Origin: Gracilaria gracilis
Taxonomy: Eukaryota; Rhodophyta; Florideophyceae; Gracilariales; Gracilariaceae
Assembly: GCA_030374805.1 (NCBI GenBank)
Contig: JARGSG010000196.1
Span: 310,001 to 374,000, forward strand
Direction: 5' to 3'
Length of the DNA: 64,000 bases
The notes under the pieces are model-generated. The model saw only the letters and a list, made by a program, of their open reading frames with translations, was not told where the DNA came from and did no database searches. Every line of letters begins with the position of its first letter. The first letter of the stretch is position 1. Both the position numbers and the translations under genes were made by a program. Shown here in pieces: positions 40,987-51,235 of the stretch.

Positions 40987-41676
40987 TCACTCCCTCAACA
41001 GTTCGCAGCTCAAGTCTCCGGTAGTGTGGCCCGCCTTATCCTGTGCCTTCCTCAGCACCATGTACACTGCCTCAACCGGACCCAGGTACGCACAAACACT
41101 CTGCTCTATAATTGTGCACCCCGTCTCGTCTATAACTGCCATGAACTGATCCTTGAGAGTGCTGAAGTGCTTCTGGCGAATGGAGATCACAGCGTAACCT
41201 CCTGCAGCTAGACAAGCAAGGATGTTGCCTAGCGCTTTGGGACCGCAATGGCCCTCCAGAAACACTCCAATCGACATGCACAAATGCTGTGTGCCCGCTA
41301 CCACAGGCAGTGGGTAGTTCATATCTGCACAGTGGAGCTCATCATACACTTCTCTATGGCTGGCTTTCTGTAGCATGTCTTCGCTGAAGTCCACCCCAGT
41401 CAGACGAAACGGTAGCTGAAACTCTTCCGCTACCTTCTTGAAAGGAACTGCACAGAGACCAGTGCCGCAACCTGCGTCCAGCATGTGAACCATTTCCAAC
41501 GTTCTGAGAGCATCGTCATTACGAATCACCCTGGATAGCTTCTCGGCTGCAATATCAAACGCTACGTATTCGGAACCTAAAACATCGGCATCGTAGCTTT
41601 TTGACCACTGACGATACGCACTGACCTTCTGATCCTTGGGAGCGGACGACATGGTGATTGTGTGGATTTCGGACAT
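40987..41676 (-). CDS. Class I SAM-dependent methyltransferase
   Basis: The frame from ATG 41676 (a second ATG at 41652) to the stop at 40987 gives 229 residues. Motif I is MLDAGCGTGLCAVPF, followed by LTGVDFSEDMLQKA (acidic residue binding the SAM ribose) and ELHCADMNYPLP. The closest family pattern I know is METTL27 (WBSCR27)-like; substrate unknown. The LTR of Gypsy-3 begins 6 bp upstream of ATG 41676, so the native promoter and leader now lie 5.2 kb away beyond 46890. On that side an open frame continues in the same phase up to the insertion point, so the original N-terminus may have been longer. Whether the gene is still expressed is unknown. Confidence 0.82.
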   Translation of the reverse strand: MSEIHTITMSSAPKDQKVSAYRQWSKSYDADVLGSEYVAFDIAAEKLSRVIRNDDALRTLEMVHMLDAGCGTGLCAVPFKKVAEEFQLPFRLTGVDFSEDMLQKASHREVYDELHCADMNYPLPVVAGTQHLCMSIGVFLEGHCGPKALGNILACLAAGGYAVISIRQKHFSTLKDQFMAVIDETGCTIIEQSVCAYLGPVEAVYMVLRKAQDKAGHTTGDLSCELLRE

Positions 41677-41682
41677 GCTCCA

Positions 41683-42063
41683 TGCAACAGAGACTTCTGA
41701 CGGAGGCGAGTAGGAGCTGACAGTGAGTGGAGCTCGGCGCACGGAAACAGGCCAGCGTGACCTGGAAATGCAGGCACCGTGCACACAGTCGCGTAATCTA
41801 GCCCGGAAGCACTCAGGAGAGTGATGTCGTGGCGGGTCAATTGTAGTTTTGTAGTTACTTCTAGAGTGCAACTCCAGGCGGCGGTGTTCCCGCCACTTTG
41901 GGAGAGGGCTGACACGCAATGGAGCGCGCTTTAAGCGCTGACATGCAGCCGACGGGGAACTTCACCCCTTCAAATAGCCTGGAGGGCGAGACAGTAGTCG
42001 ACCCTCGGAGGAGGGGTATCGAAGAACAGACGAAAGGACGATCAGTAAACATCAGTTGTTAAA
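41683..42063 (+). repeat. Gypsy-3 5' LTR
   Basis: 381 bp beginning TGCAACAGAG. The 3' end is placed before the ctcca duplication seen at the other side; it could be one base longer. Confidence 0.88.
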
Positions 42064-42081
42064 CTGGTAGCATCATTGGCG

Positions 42082-42897
42082 ATGTCTCAGCACGATGCTT
42101 CGGCCTCTGACAAGGTCCCAACCGCTTCGATCAACCTCAAGCCCAACAAACCTGAATCATTTGCTGGCGATCGTGATTTCTTGGTCGTTAATACGTGGTT
42201 GTACAAAGTCGAGCAGTATTTCTGCTTGATACAGCTGAGCAATGCTCATGTTTTGCTCTCAGATGAAAACAAAATTGCTTACGCTTCAACGTTATTAACT
42301 GGGACTGCCGCAATTTGGTGGTACACAACGCTAAAATCCCAGCAACGCCCCACGACATGGGATGACTTTGGGGCGGCATTACGAAAAGAGTTTATTCCTG
42401 AGGACCATGCCAGGCAGGCACGGGATAAACTTCGATCATCCAAGCAAGTTACTACTGTCTCTAGGTATCTGTCAGATTTCCGCAATATCATTCTTACTAT
42501 TCCGGACATTAGTGACAGCGAGAAGCTCGACAAGTTTGTTAGTGGTTTGAAGGGTAATATCCAGTTTGAGGTCCGAAAATCAAGCTGTTGTGACTTTGAA
42601 GAGGCCACAAAAATTGCCATGCGTGTCGAAGCTGCCTTTCTTGGCAGCTCGTTGAAGGACGTTCAACATACTACTCAGGAAAATGTCCCAGAAGCAATGG
42701 AAATTGGCAATTCTGCCGCTGGTGTGAGAGGGAAATCCAAGCAGCGTCTGTACGATATCAAGAACAACGCCTGCTTTACTTGTCACAAACCAGGATGCCG
42801 TCCTTGGAAGCATAGGCGCCAGACTGAATCAATCAAAGTCGACAACATCGAGAGTAGTGAGCAGGTTGACGTAGATTCGGACAGCTCGGAAAACTAG
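42082..42897 (+). CDS. Gypsy-3 gag
   Basis: 271 residues from ATG 42082. Retrotrans_gag pattern: LTGTAAIWWYTTL, then TWDDFGAALRKEFIPED, then KLRSSKQVTTVSRYLSDFR. A C-terminal zinc-knuckle-like CFTCHKPGCRPWKH follows, then an acidic tail. Structural protein of the element. Confidence 0.88.
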   Translation: MSQHDASASDKVPTASINLKPNKPESFAGDRDFLVVNTWLYKVEQYFCLIQLSNAHVLLSDENKIAYASTLLTGTAAIWWYTTLKSQQRPTTWDDFGAALRKEFIPEDHARQARDKLRSSKQVTTVSRYLSDFRNIILTIPDISDSEKLDKFVSGLKGNIQFEVRKSSCCDFEEATKIAMRVEAAFLGSSLKDVQHTTQENVPEAMEIGNSAAGVRGKSKQRLYDIKNNACFTCHKPGCRPWKHRRQTESIKVDNIESSEQVDVDSDSSEN

Positions 42898-42938
42898 GAC
42901 GTCCTTTTAGAAGTAAGAAGTGCACGTTAAAAGGACAA

Positions 42939-45900
42939 TTGCTTAAGAATGACGTGTCGATGCAGAACAGTGAAGGTTCTGGTCATATCCTTGGGGTTCC
43001 ATGCGCCCCTTTGCTGGTAATGGATGGTTTTTTCGCCGGCATAACCGCCCGAATTCTTAAAGACGATGGATGTAACACTAATGTAATATCGAAAGACTTT
43101 GTCACTCGTCATGGGAGTTCTTTGGAGTTGCGTCCAACGTTGATGGAAATAACACATTCCAAAGAGGGATCTTGTGAGCTGAGCACTGATATGGTTCATG
43201 GAACCGTGTCTATCGGTAACTATTCGTATACATCCATGTGGATTGTGGCAGATTGCAGGTATGACGTTTTGCTTGGAATGCCGTGGCATGTGGAAACCAG
43301 TCCAAAAGTAGATTATCGGTCGCGAACGATAAGTGTTGATGGTACAGTACTGAAGGCAGAAATTGTTCCTCGACAACACCGTGTGACAGTTACCAACCTG
43401 GGCGTCAAAAAGTTTCGAAGGATTATGAGGAATCCGAAACGTTCAACAGTAGCCTTCCACTGTGTTCCCGTAGTATCTGGACGTGGTATCGTAAACAGTC
43501 ACAAAGCGCAGTTGCTGGATAATGGTGATGAGGATCTTCGCTCATTGCTGGAAGAATTTGAGGACGTTTTTCAAGAGGAACTACCAGATGGACTTCCTCC
43601 TACTAGAGAGGTGGACCATTCAATTGAAGTTGACTCTGGATCTAGACCACCGCATAGGCCATTGTATCAACTTTCACCTGCAGAACTGTTGGCGGCAAAG
43701 GAGTACATCGAGAAGCTTCTGAGAAGTGGGAAAATAAGGCGTAGTCATTCCCCTTTTGGCTCCCCACTGTTCTTTGTCAAGGAGCCAGGCCGTGAGTTGC
43801 GTGGAGTTGTAGACTACCGTGCGCTCAATAGGATAACGAAGCGAAACAACGCCCCCTTGCCGCGCTGCGATGAAATGTTCGACCGCCTCGGAAAGGCCAA
43901 GTACTTCTCAAAGTTGGATTTGAAAACAGGGTTCCATCAAATACGGATGCGCCCTGAGGACATCGAGAAGACTGCCTTTAATACGAAGTATGGACAATTC
44001 GAGTACATGGTTATGCCGATGGGGCTTCGCAATGCCCCAGCAACGTTTCAGTCCCTAATGAACCGAGTGTTGCATGAGTATATTGATGAATTTGTTGTCG
44101 TCTACATTGACGATCTTCTGATATATAGCAACAGTAGAGAGGCACATTTAGAGCACGTAAGAGCCGTGCTGTCGCGTCTACGCGACCACAAGTTGTACGC
44201 GTCTGCAAAGAAGTGCAGTTTCATGACAAGGGAAACTGAGTTTCTTGGACTTCTCGTCAGCGATAAGGGCCTTGAGGTCAATCCGAACAAAGTGGATGTC
44301 ATTCGTAACTGGCCGAAACCTCGAACTTTGACGGAACTTCGAAGTTTTATGGGACTTGTGCAATTCTTTCGAAGATTCATTAAGGGTTTCTCGTCTATTG
44401 CGACGCCGCTTACCTCCCTGACGCAAAAAGGAAAAGGAATTAGTGCATGGGACAGGGAAGCGGATATAGCGTTCGCGGCACTGAAAGAAGCTTTGATTAC
44501 GGCTCCGATTCTTGTACCACCGGACTGGAATAAGGCTTTTCGGATCCATATAGATGCATCTCAGAGGGCGACGGGAGCTACGCTAACACAGTTGGATAGC
44601 GACGGTCATGACAGAGTAATTGCTTATATGTCAAGGAAGCTCTCACCGGCGGAGCAGAACTATACTACCAACGAGAGGGAACTGCTTGGGCTCGTATTTG
44701 CTTTGCAGAGATTCCGGTGTTACATTGAAGGGTCTTCATATGAGGTTCTTACGGATAATCAGGTGGTTAAACACTTTCTAGCAAAGAAGAACATCAACAG
44801 AAGAGAGGCGCGATGGTTGGAAGTATTTGCAGCATTCAATATCAGAGAAGTTAACCTACAACCAGGGAGAATACATGTACTGGGGGATGCACTGTCCCGA
44901 ATACCAGAGACAAACAACATCAACACAGCTTCCGTTGATCTTGCGCAGGTACTAGATGGCGAAGGACTTTTCGGAGACTACGAATCTGATCAAACATTTA
45001 ACCCGATATATCGGGCTCTGAAAGGAATTTGGCCGGAAGACAAGAAGGCGAAGAAACGTGTGGAGTTTTTGTTGTCTTCTTTCTCCCTAGACGGATGGAA
45101 ACTTATCTATAAGGGGAAGTGCTGTATTCCTAGAAAGGCTCGGCGACAGCTCTTAGAGATTGCGCATGACTCAAAGGTGGGAGGACATTTTGCGTTTTCG
45201 AAGACACTTGACCGACTTAAACATTATTATTGGAAGAACAAAACAAGGGACGTCCGTGACTACTGCAATGGATGCTTTGAGTGCCAGAGAAACAAGGACC
45301 ATCAAGGCCTTCAACTTAATGATCCTACACCGCTACCTATTCCGACAAGACGCTGGGGCCTTCTGGCAACAGACTTTATCGTGAAACTTCCCGAAACGAA
45401 GCGTGGTTTTGATAGCATAACGACTTGGGTGGATCGTTTGTCGAGACGTGTTCACTTTATACCATCAAAGACCACTGATGAAGCTCCGGATGTCGCAAAC
45501 ACATTCTTCGCGAGGATTTTTCCCCATCATGGTCTGCCAGATGCTGTTATATCTGATCGGGACCCTAAGTTTATATCAAAGTTCTGGCAAACGCTTATGT
45601 CTCGTTGCGGCGTTAAACTGAGAATGTCATCGTCTCGTCATCCACAGACTGATGGCGCATCGGAGGTTATGAACCGGATGGTGGAGAACTACATTAGATG
45701 TTTTTGTAACTACAACCAGGATGATTGGGATTTGCTGTTGCCCACTGCGGAGTTCGCGTACAATTCTTCAAGGTCCGAAGACCTTGGACTGTCCCCCTTT
45801 GAAGTCGATATTGGGTGGAACCCGAAATCACCTATTGATTTCGTGCATGGAGCTCCTGTTGAAGTGGAATCTGTAGAACATATGCGCGCAACACTTCAAA

Positions 45901-46460
45901 GCGTTCTTGAAGATGCAACGTACGCCCACAAGTTGGCCAAAGCACGCCAAACGGCAGAAAGTGCCATGCACTGCAAGCGTCCGAAATATAAGGTGGGAGA
46001 TGAAGTAATGATATCACACAAGCTCTTTCGAGATTTCTATTCTCGTGCCCAGCCGAAGGAGAAGTTTGCAGCCCGCCGGATGGGTCCCTTTGCTATTCTG
46101 GAGTTGATAGGAAAGAACGCAATTCGTGTCCAGTTTCCGTCACATGTGAAAGCGCACCCTGTTATACATGTCTCTTTTACCGTTCCATATAAGAAACAGC
46201 CTCAGGGCTTGGCGCAGCCAAGTAGAAAGGAGCCCTTGCCGGTGGGTGTCTCTCAAGGAACGGAGTTGTTTGTGGTAGAGAAAATTCTCGCACATCGAAA
46301 ACGTGGTCGTGGATATCAATGGCTAACGCTGATGAAAGATGCACCATTGCACGACGCGGCTTGGCAGCCCACACGAGACTTTATTGACAAAGACGGGACG
46401 AAGACGCAAGCGTTTCTGGACTACATCAAGACACATAAGCTGTTGCAACATTTGTATTGA
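42939..46460 (+). CDS. Gypsy-3 pol (protease-RT-RNase H-integrase-chromodomain)
   Basis: One frame of 1173 codons (first ATG at 42960). Domains in order: retropepsin (ILKDDGCNTNVISKDF); RT with FSKLDLKTGFHQIRM and the catalytic VVYIDDLLIYS. RNase H has IHIDASQRATGATL. Integrase has HHCC (CFECQRN) and core ATDFIVKLP, VISDRDPKFIS, DGASEVMNRMVENY. The end has a chromodomain-like ELFVVEKILAHRKRGRGYQW. Length and domain set are those of a chromovirus-like Gypsy pol. Confidence 0.92.
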   Translation: MLKNDVSMQNSEGSGHILGVPCAPLLVMDGFFAGITARILKDDGCNTNVISKDFVTRHGSSLELRPTLMEITHSKEGSCELSTDMVHGTVSIGNYSYTSMWIVADCRYDVLLGMPWHVETSPKVDYRSRTISVDGTVLKAEIVPRQHRVTVTNLGVKKFRRIMRNPKRSTVAFHCVPVVSGRGIVNSHKAQLLDNGDEDLRSLLEEFEDVFQEELPDGLPPTREVDHSIEVDSGSRPPHRPLYQLSPAELLAAKEYIEKLLRSGKIRRSHSPFGSPLFFVKEPGRELRGVVDYRALNRITKRNNAPLPRCDEMFDRLGKAKYFSKLDLKTGFHQIRMRPEDIEKTAFNTKYGQFEYMVMPMGLRNAPATFQSLMNRVLHEYIDEFVVVYIDDLLIYSNSREAHLEHVRAVLSRLRDHKLYASAKKCSFMTRETEFLGLLVSDKGLEVNPNKVDVIRNWPKPRTLTELRSFMGLVQFFRRFIKGFSSIATPLTSLTQKGKGISAWDREADIAFAALKEALITAPILVPPDWNKAFRIHIDASQRATGATLTQLDSDGHDRVIAYMSRKLSPAEQNYTTNERELLGLVFALQRFRCYIEGSSYEVLTDNQVVKHFLAKKNINRREARWLEVFAAFNIREVNLQPGRIHVLGDALSRIPETNNINTASVDLAQVLDGEGLFGDYESDQTFNPIYRALKGIWPEDKKAKKRVEFLLSSFSLDGWKLIYKGKCCIPRKARRQLLEIAHDSKVGGHFAFSKTLDRLKHYYWKNKTRDVRDYCNGCFECQRNKDHQGLQLNDPTPLPIPTRRWGLLATDFIVKLPETKRGFDSITTWVDRLSRRVHFIPSKTTDEAPDVANTFFARIFPHHGLPDAVISDRDPKFISKFWQTLMSRCGVKLRMSSSRHPQTDGASEVMNRMVENYIRCFCNYNQDDWDLLLPTAEFAYNSSRSEDLGLSPFEVDIGWNPKSPIDFVHGAPVEVESVEHMRATLQSVLEDATYAHKLAKARQTAESAMHCKRPKYKVGDEVMISHKLFRDFYSRAQPKEKFAARRMGPFAILELIGKNAIRVQFPSHVKAHPVIHVSFTVPYKKQPQGLAQPSRKEPLPVGVSQGTELFVVEKILAHRKRGRGYQWLTLMKDAPLHDAAWQPTRDFIDKDGTKTQAFLDYIKTHKLLQHLY

Positions 46461-46503
46461 ACAGAGAGCTGCGTGAAGCATAAAAGCTGTGGGAAGACAA
46501 GGG

Positions 46504-46884
46504 TGCAACAGAGACTTCTGACGGAGGCGAGTAGGAGCTGACAGTGAGTGGAGCTCGGCGCACGGAAACAGGCCAGCGTGACCTGGAAATGCAGGCACCG
46601 TGCACACAGTCGCGTAATCTAGCCCGGAAGCACTCAGGAGAGTGATGTCGTGGCGGGTCTATTGTAGTTTTGTAGTTACTTCTAGAGTGCAACTCCAGGC
46701 GGCGGTGTTCCCGCCACTTTGGGAGAGGGCTGACACGCAATGGAGCGCGCTTTAAGCGCTGACATGCAGCCGACGGGGAACTTCACCCCTTCAAATAGCC
46801 TGGAGGGCGAGACAGTAGTCGACCCTCGGAGGAGGGGTATCGAAGAACAGACGAAAGGACGATCAGTAAACATCAGTTGTTAAA
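46504..46884 (+). repeat. Gypsy-3 3' LTR
   Basis: 381 bp, one substitution relative to the 5' LTR, followed by the ctcca target duplication. Confidence 0.92.
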
Positions 46885-46889
46885 CTCCA

Positions 46890-47831
46890 GGTGTGAGACG
46901 ATTTGGAGCCGGTGTGAACCCTCTGAGATGCCATTTCTGATACAGTATTGAACTCAGCTGGGTGGTGAGGAAGAAGGTGTTGATTTGCGAGAGCACTGCA
47001 ATTGCTGAGAAAGGAGCAGGGGGTGGCTGCGCTCTCTCTCTTTTGTACTGAATAATAGGCGTTAACCAGCGGGACATGTGTCTGGACAAGAGTTGCATAT
47101 GTACCGGCACGTTGAATGCTGATTGAGCTCGCAACCACACGTATGTATTTGGGCTTACATGGACGCTACATGTGATTTGTTTGAACACCATTCGGAGGGG
47201 GGTCGGAAGCTCAGCTTGAACATTGGTGTCTGATGAACGACGTAAAACCTCAGTCTATATCTTACGCAAGGTTGAAAATGCAGATTCTATCCATAAAGTT
47301 CAAAAATAGTTGCGGGCTTTTGTTTTAAAACATTTAAAACATTAAAATGTTTTGTTTTCGCTTGCGACTGGTCTTGCAATTGGCCACGTGGCATAGAGTC
47401 AGTTGTCGATGACATGGTCAAGTGCCAAGTCACTTGGGCCTATCTCTACTCCCTTCGTAGTAGAGCCCGAGCTGCGAATAGCATTCTCGCAGCGCCGCCG
47501 TCCCCACCAGTCATCCCACCCACCAAATGGATACACTGTGGCACCTCTTAAACTCACTCATCGTATAACCTTAGTGTCGCCGTTGCACCAGCGCCTTCAT
47601 GCGCGCGCGCACCGCGTTTGCACAAGTCGCGCCGCAGCGCATTGGCCGTCGCGTCGCGCGGTCTTCCAACGCCGGCACTGCCGTCAACCTGCGCAAGCGT
47701 CTTCCCAGTCCACACCAGTGCCTGACCTTCAGCCACGCTCAGTCCGCAAGAGTTCTTTATCGCGACGTTTTCTAGTTCGGCGCTGGCTCTCGTCTGTCAG
47801 CTGTTTTCGAAGCCCACAGATACCATTTTCG
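46890..47831. other. Displaced upstream flank of the methyltransferase; otherwise unrecognised
   Basis: Contains a minus-strand open frame (46890-47138) in phase with the methyltransferase across the Gypsy-3 insertion. An AT-rich stretch with nested ttttaaaacattt repeats lies at about 47325-47365. No other gene is supported. Confidence 0.4.
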
Positions 47832-48264
47832 TGTACAGGCTTTCCGTCGCACCCCATTGCGCCCGTTGTTCCTTCCTTCGCAGCAGATAAAGCGCCCTAC
47901 CGCGTTGCACCACGTCCGTCGAGAAGCGCGCCGTCTCCGCCATCTTTGCAGCCTGCTCAGACCACCACACCAACTCCATATTGCACCACGTCCATCGAGA
48001 AGCGCGCCGTATCCGCTATCTTGGCAGACTACTGAGACCAGGACAACAACACCACAACGCTGCACGGCGCGCTCATGTTGGCCCCCGCTTTGAGATGTTG
48101 CATCACGTCGGCGTCGCACGCATGAGCCACGCAGTGCTCTCATGTGGCTCCAAGTCCGAAGGCGCCAACGCAGATGGCCGCTCATACGCGTGGGCATGAC
48201 CAAGAACTTCCGCGCATGATCATATTATGGTGGCACATCTATGTCTGGTGCGATGAGGAGGACT
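47832..48264 (-). pseudogene. Broken partial duplicate of the CBM20 protein gene
   Basis: This segment aligns with 49088-49450 in the same orientation (for example shared blocks around the cagcagataaagcg and gctgcacggcgcgctcatgt stretches). It covers only the region upstream of the starch-binding domain. It carries an internal tandem duplication with a 76-bp period (47905-47980 and 47981-48056) that the intact copy lacks, and its frames are disrupted. It is a decayed duplicate. Confidence 0.7.
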
Positions 48265-48327
48265 TGTAGCTCTGGGGGTCTGGAGATTGGGACTATCTAT
48301 CCACCTTCGTAGATACCGTTGGTCACT

Positions 48328-48633
48328 CTACATGGACCGTTTTGGGACCTCGTCGAGGGCTTCGCTGGTCAGTGACCATGACAACTGTGCCCGTTGGCCA
48401 CGGGCACCGCGTGTGCCCGTGTTCACGTTGTCATGGGCTTGTACTATCCCAAACAGCAAGATCTTCTCGTTTTCACCCGACCATCGGGCGACGTCTTTCA
48501 CTGGTATGGTTTGTGATTCACCAATGGTGAAGTTGTCTATCGTAAGGCCGCCGCTTGGACCACCGCTATCTATTGATACAAGCGTTATATCGCTCGCGAA
48601 AGGTATAGATCTTGCGTCTTGCGATTGAGGCAT
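48328..48633 (-). CDS. Unidentified small frame
   Basis: 101 codons; the first 50 residues (SDITLVSIDSGGPSGGLTID) have a beta-rich, extracellular-repeat flavour. No family recognised. It lies on the same strand as the CBM20 gene and might be an exon or remnant. Confidence 0.3.
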   Translation of the reverse strand: MPQSQDARSIPFASDITLVSIDSGGPSGGLTIDNFTIGESQTIPVKDVARWSGENEKILLFGIVQAHDNVNTGTRGARGQRAQLSWSLTSEALDEVPKRSM

Positions 48634-48733
48634 GCTGCTCGTTTACGTCTTCTGTGTCTATGCACCAACTTCCAAACCACCACTGCCATTATCCCGGTGG
48701 TCTGGCTTGACGCCTCCCCAACCTCGTTCATGA

Positions 48734-49504
48734 TCACCGTCGCCACCGATCTTCCACACAGAAGCACAGCTCCCAGTCCACAAGCAGACGACGGTTCTCA
48801 CCCGCCTCCCACAGCACAGCCCTGTCACTACTCTCGACTACATACTTGTACTCCACGCTGCCCCTCTCTACAAGCACTTCCGCGAACAGTACCGTCTCGA
48901 AAACTTCCAGTCTCACTGCTCGCCCCACTTCCCATTCTCCCAGAGCCGCGCAATTCCCGACCACCTTCGCGCACCCTTCCGCCAACACCCGCCTCAGCTC
49001 CCCGTTAAACCCATCCAGCTCCAGCCTAAACCGCACTACCCATCCATCAAGCACCGGCTCCGGGGGAGGGCTGTACATTACTGATGAGTACAGGCTCTCT
49101 GTCTCACCCCATTGCGCCCGCTGTTCCTTCCTTCGCAGCAGATAAAGCGGGCTCCCGTACTGCACCACATCCATCGAGAAGTCCGCCTTATCCGCGATGC
49201 CCACAGCCTGCTCCGACCACGATACCAGCACCACAACGCTGCACGGCGCGCTCATGTCGGCCACCGCTTTCAGATGTTGCATCAAGTCGGCGTCCGACGC
49301 GCCCTGCATGCGCATCAGCCACACCGTGCTCTGCAGTGGCTCGAAGTCCGAAAGCGCCAACGCGGATGGCCACTCATCGGCGCGGGCCTCACAACGAACG
49401 TGCGTGCAGTAGTAAGCAGGCACGTCCGTTTCCGGCGCGATCAGAAAGATGCTCTGGGCAGCAAGGGAGGGAGCTCGCCCATTACCACCGCCTGTCCATA
49501 ACAA
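48734..49504 (-). CDS. CBM20 starch-binding-domain protein (main part)
   Basis: A 256-codon frame. Residues about 156-242 match the CBM20 fold: VVRFRLELDG, VVGNCAALGEWEVGRAVRL, SVEYKYVVESSDRAVLWEAG and ENRRLLV. These include the aromatic (W) and N-R positions used to bind starch. The preceding about 150 residues form a globular domain I do not recognise (FLIAPETDVPAYYCTHVRC, LQSTVWLMRM). Red algae store floridean starch in the cytosol, so a role in starch binding or turnover is likely but the catalytic partner is not visible. The N-terminal coding probably continues in the overlapping frame at 49441-50094; an intron or frame change links them. Confidence 0.7.
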   Translation of the reverse strand: MLWTGGGNGRAPSLAAQSIFLIAPETDVPAYYCTHVRCEARADEWPSALALSDFEPLQSTVWLMRMQGASDADLMQHLKAVADMSAPCSVVVLVSWSEQAVGIADKADFSMDVVQYGSPLYLLRRKEQRAQWGETESLYSSVMYSPPPEPVLDGWVVRFRLELDGFNGELRRVLAEGCAKVVGNCAALGEWEVGRAVRLEVFETVLFAEVLVERGSVEYKYVVESSDRAVLWEAGENRRLLVDWELCFCVEDRWRR

Positions 49505-50094
49505 AAGCGGCGGAATAACACGGCGACAGTTCCCTCAAGCTCTCGCTCCCTCGCCTGTCGCCTCTCGCACTGCTCCGGATTCCTTGTCCCACCAGTGTCA
49601 AGCTGTCTCCGGGGCGGCGAGGCGAGAGAGAGCGATTGAGAGGAGGGCGCTGAAGTTTCACCCGACATGGCTTCGTCCTGGAGGCCACGCAGCTGGCCAT
49701 TAGGGTCCATCGTACTTCCGACATGGGACGCCAAATGTGAAACGTGCGAATAAGCGGGCTGCTGAGAATTAACTGGTGCGTTAAGAATGCCATTTCCAGC
49801 GAGGGGCACGGAGTCGACTGCCGACATTCCCGGGCCTGCACGCGGAGATCGGCTGATGTTGCGAACCGCTTGCAATGGTTCCTCATGGTTCAAGACGGAC
49901 GCCATGAACCTCACGACACCTTCCCATAATAAGCTTCTCATTTCGTCAGAGAAGAAAGCGCAAAGAACTTGGGTCGGCGGATATAAAGGGGTTGTTCGAT
50001 ACGGGATGGGGAAGAGAGGGATGGCGGGTTGGGGTGGGGGCGGGGAGGGTTCGAAAACGACGGGGAATCCAAGCCAAGAGACGATTGAAGACAA
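49441..50094 (-). CDS. Probable N-terminal part of the CBM20 protein
   Basis: A 217-codon frame overlapping the CBM20 frame by 64 bases in another phase. Low-complexity Ser/Gln/Pro sequence dominates; candidate starts include the ATG near 49942 (MRSLLWEGVVRFMASVLN). No domain recognised. The exact junction with the downstream frame is not settled: a 32-nt GT-AG stretch exists but would not restore phase. Confidence 0.4.
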   Translation of the reverse strand: MSSIVSWLGFPVVFEPSPPPPQPAIPLFPIPYRTTPLYPPTQVLCAFFSDEMRSLLWEGVVRFMASVLNHEEPLQAVRNISRSPRAGPGMSAVDSVPLAGNGILNAPVNSQQPAYSHVSHLASHVGSTMDPNGQLRGLQDEAMSGETSAPSSQSLSLASPPRRQLDTGGTRNPEQCERRQARERELEGTVAVLFRRFCYGQAVVMGELPPLLPRASF

Positions 50095-51235
50095 GAGGGT
50101 TTCTCTCGCAAGTCAGAGAGCAAGTACGACGGTGAACAAGAGAACCAAATGCGGAGACCAGGGTATCACAAGTTTTTGATAGAGAAGATGCACAAATCCT
50201 TGCAGATGGTAAGTGCAGCCAATCGAATAGTTGATGTGAAGACGGAAAGATGCAAATGGCGAAGCATGACGGGCGACTTCGCAATCGTCGATCGCGTCGG
50301 CGTTCGCAACGGGCTTTTATACCCGTTCGCCAGTGCCTACTTCTCGCCTCATGTCGTAAAGAAATGCTCAAAGCAAGCGTTGTTGTGGGCATTTCGTGGT
50401 CACCAACACTCTCCAACGCTTCTTGTTCTTCGGCAATCTCTCATTATTACGTGTGCATAGCGTACGCATCTACGAAAATGTGGTGGACGCGAATGTGTGG
50501 TTGCTGCATTTCGTTGCTGAGTATTTGTCGAAGACCTCGAGTGCAGATTGCTCTCACTTAAAACGGTTGTGAAGACGGTGAGGCGGCAGTGATGATGATC
50601 ATAATGATGATAGCATAGGAGAGCGCAGGTGATGCAAAGCAAAAGATGACGGCGCGAGAGTCTGTGGCTTACGTAATGAACTTGAACTGCGTCTGGTTCC
50701 TGTCGATATGGTTTGTCTCGACGAAGAGAAACGGCCGCCTGTGCGCGGGACGGGCGATCTGGTTGCGCGATCATTCCGCGTTCATGACGTTCGTAGTGTG
50801 AGGCGCGGTCTAAACAAGCGTGAATGATCGCGTGAACGCCCATCTACGGCCATTGATTGGCTTAGACGGCTTGGGGCATCAACGCCCGTGAACGCCCCGA
50901 CGCAATTTCTTAAAGGCCCCGGAGCTATAAGCAAAACCCCTACCCCAACCGGATTGTTGCACTTGGTGATTTTCCCACCAATCGTTTAAATTCAAAGAGA
51001 GGTGTTGGCCCCACGGACCCGGATGCGCTTTAAGGTGAAGCTCGTGCATTTTAGACAACCGCACGCTACATTTCGACGGCAGTATACTCTCCTCTCACGT
51101 TCTTGCGCTCCCCCAACGCTCCAAACTGCGCTCCTTGTTACACTCAACCCTAAATTCTGCAACTTCACCCTCTCGTATATTTGCCTTAACATCTTCTTTG
51201 TGGCTGCCGTTTCGCCTTTCATTCACTTGGCTACA
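50095..51235. other. No recognised gene
   Basis: Short frames on both strands with biased composition; small gat-rich stretch near 50590-50610. Nothing supported. Confidence 0.5.

Larger units (their letters stand above)
41683..46884 (+). mobile_element. Gypsy-3: young Gypsy LTR element, looks whole
   Basis: 381-bp LTRs (41683-42063 and 46504-46884) differ at one base. Target duplication ctcca is at 41678-41682 and 46885-46889. A primer site TGGTAGCATC starts at 42065, and a purine tract (gggaagacaaggg) precedes the 3' LTR. Two long frames, gag and pol, fill the interior with no break that I can see. Total 5.2 kb. Confidence 0.93.

Noticed and set aside
47403-48035. 210-codon plus-strand frame
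   Set aside because: It lies opposite the CBM20 duplicate and has biased Arg/Pro/Ser composition; most likely a shadow.
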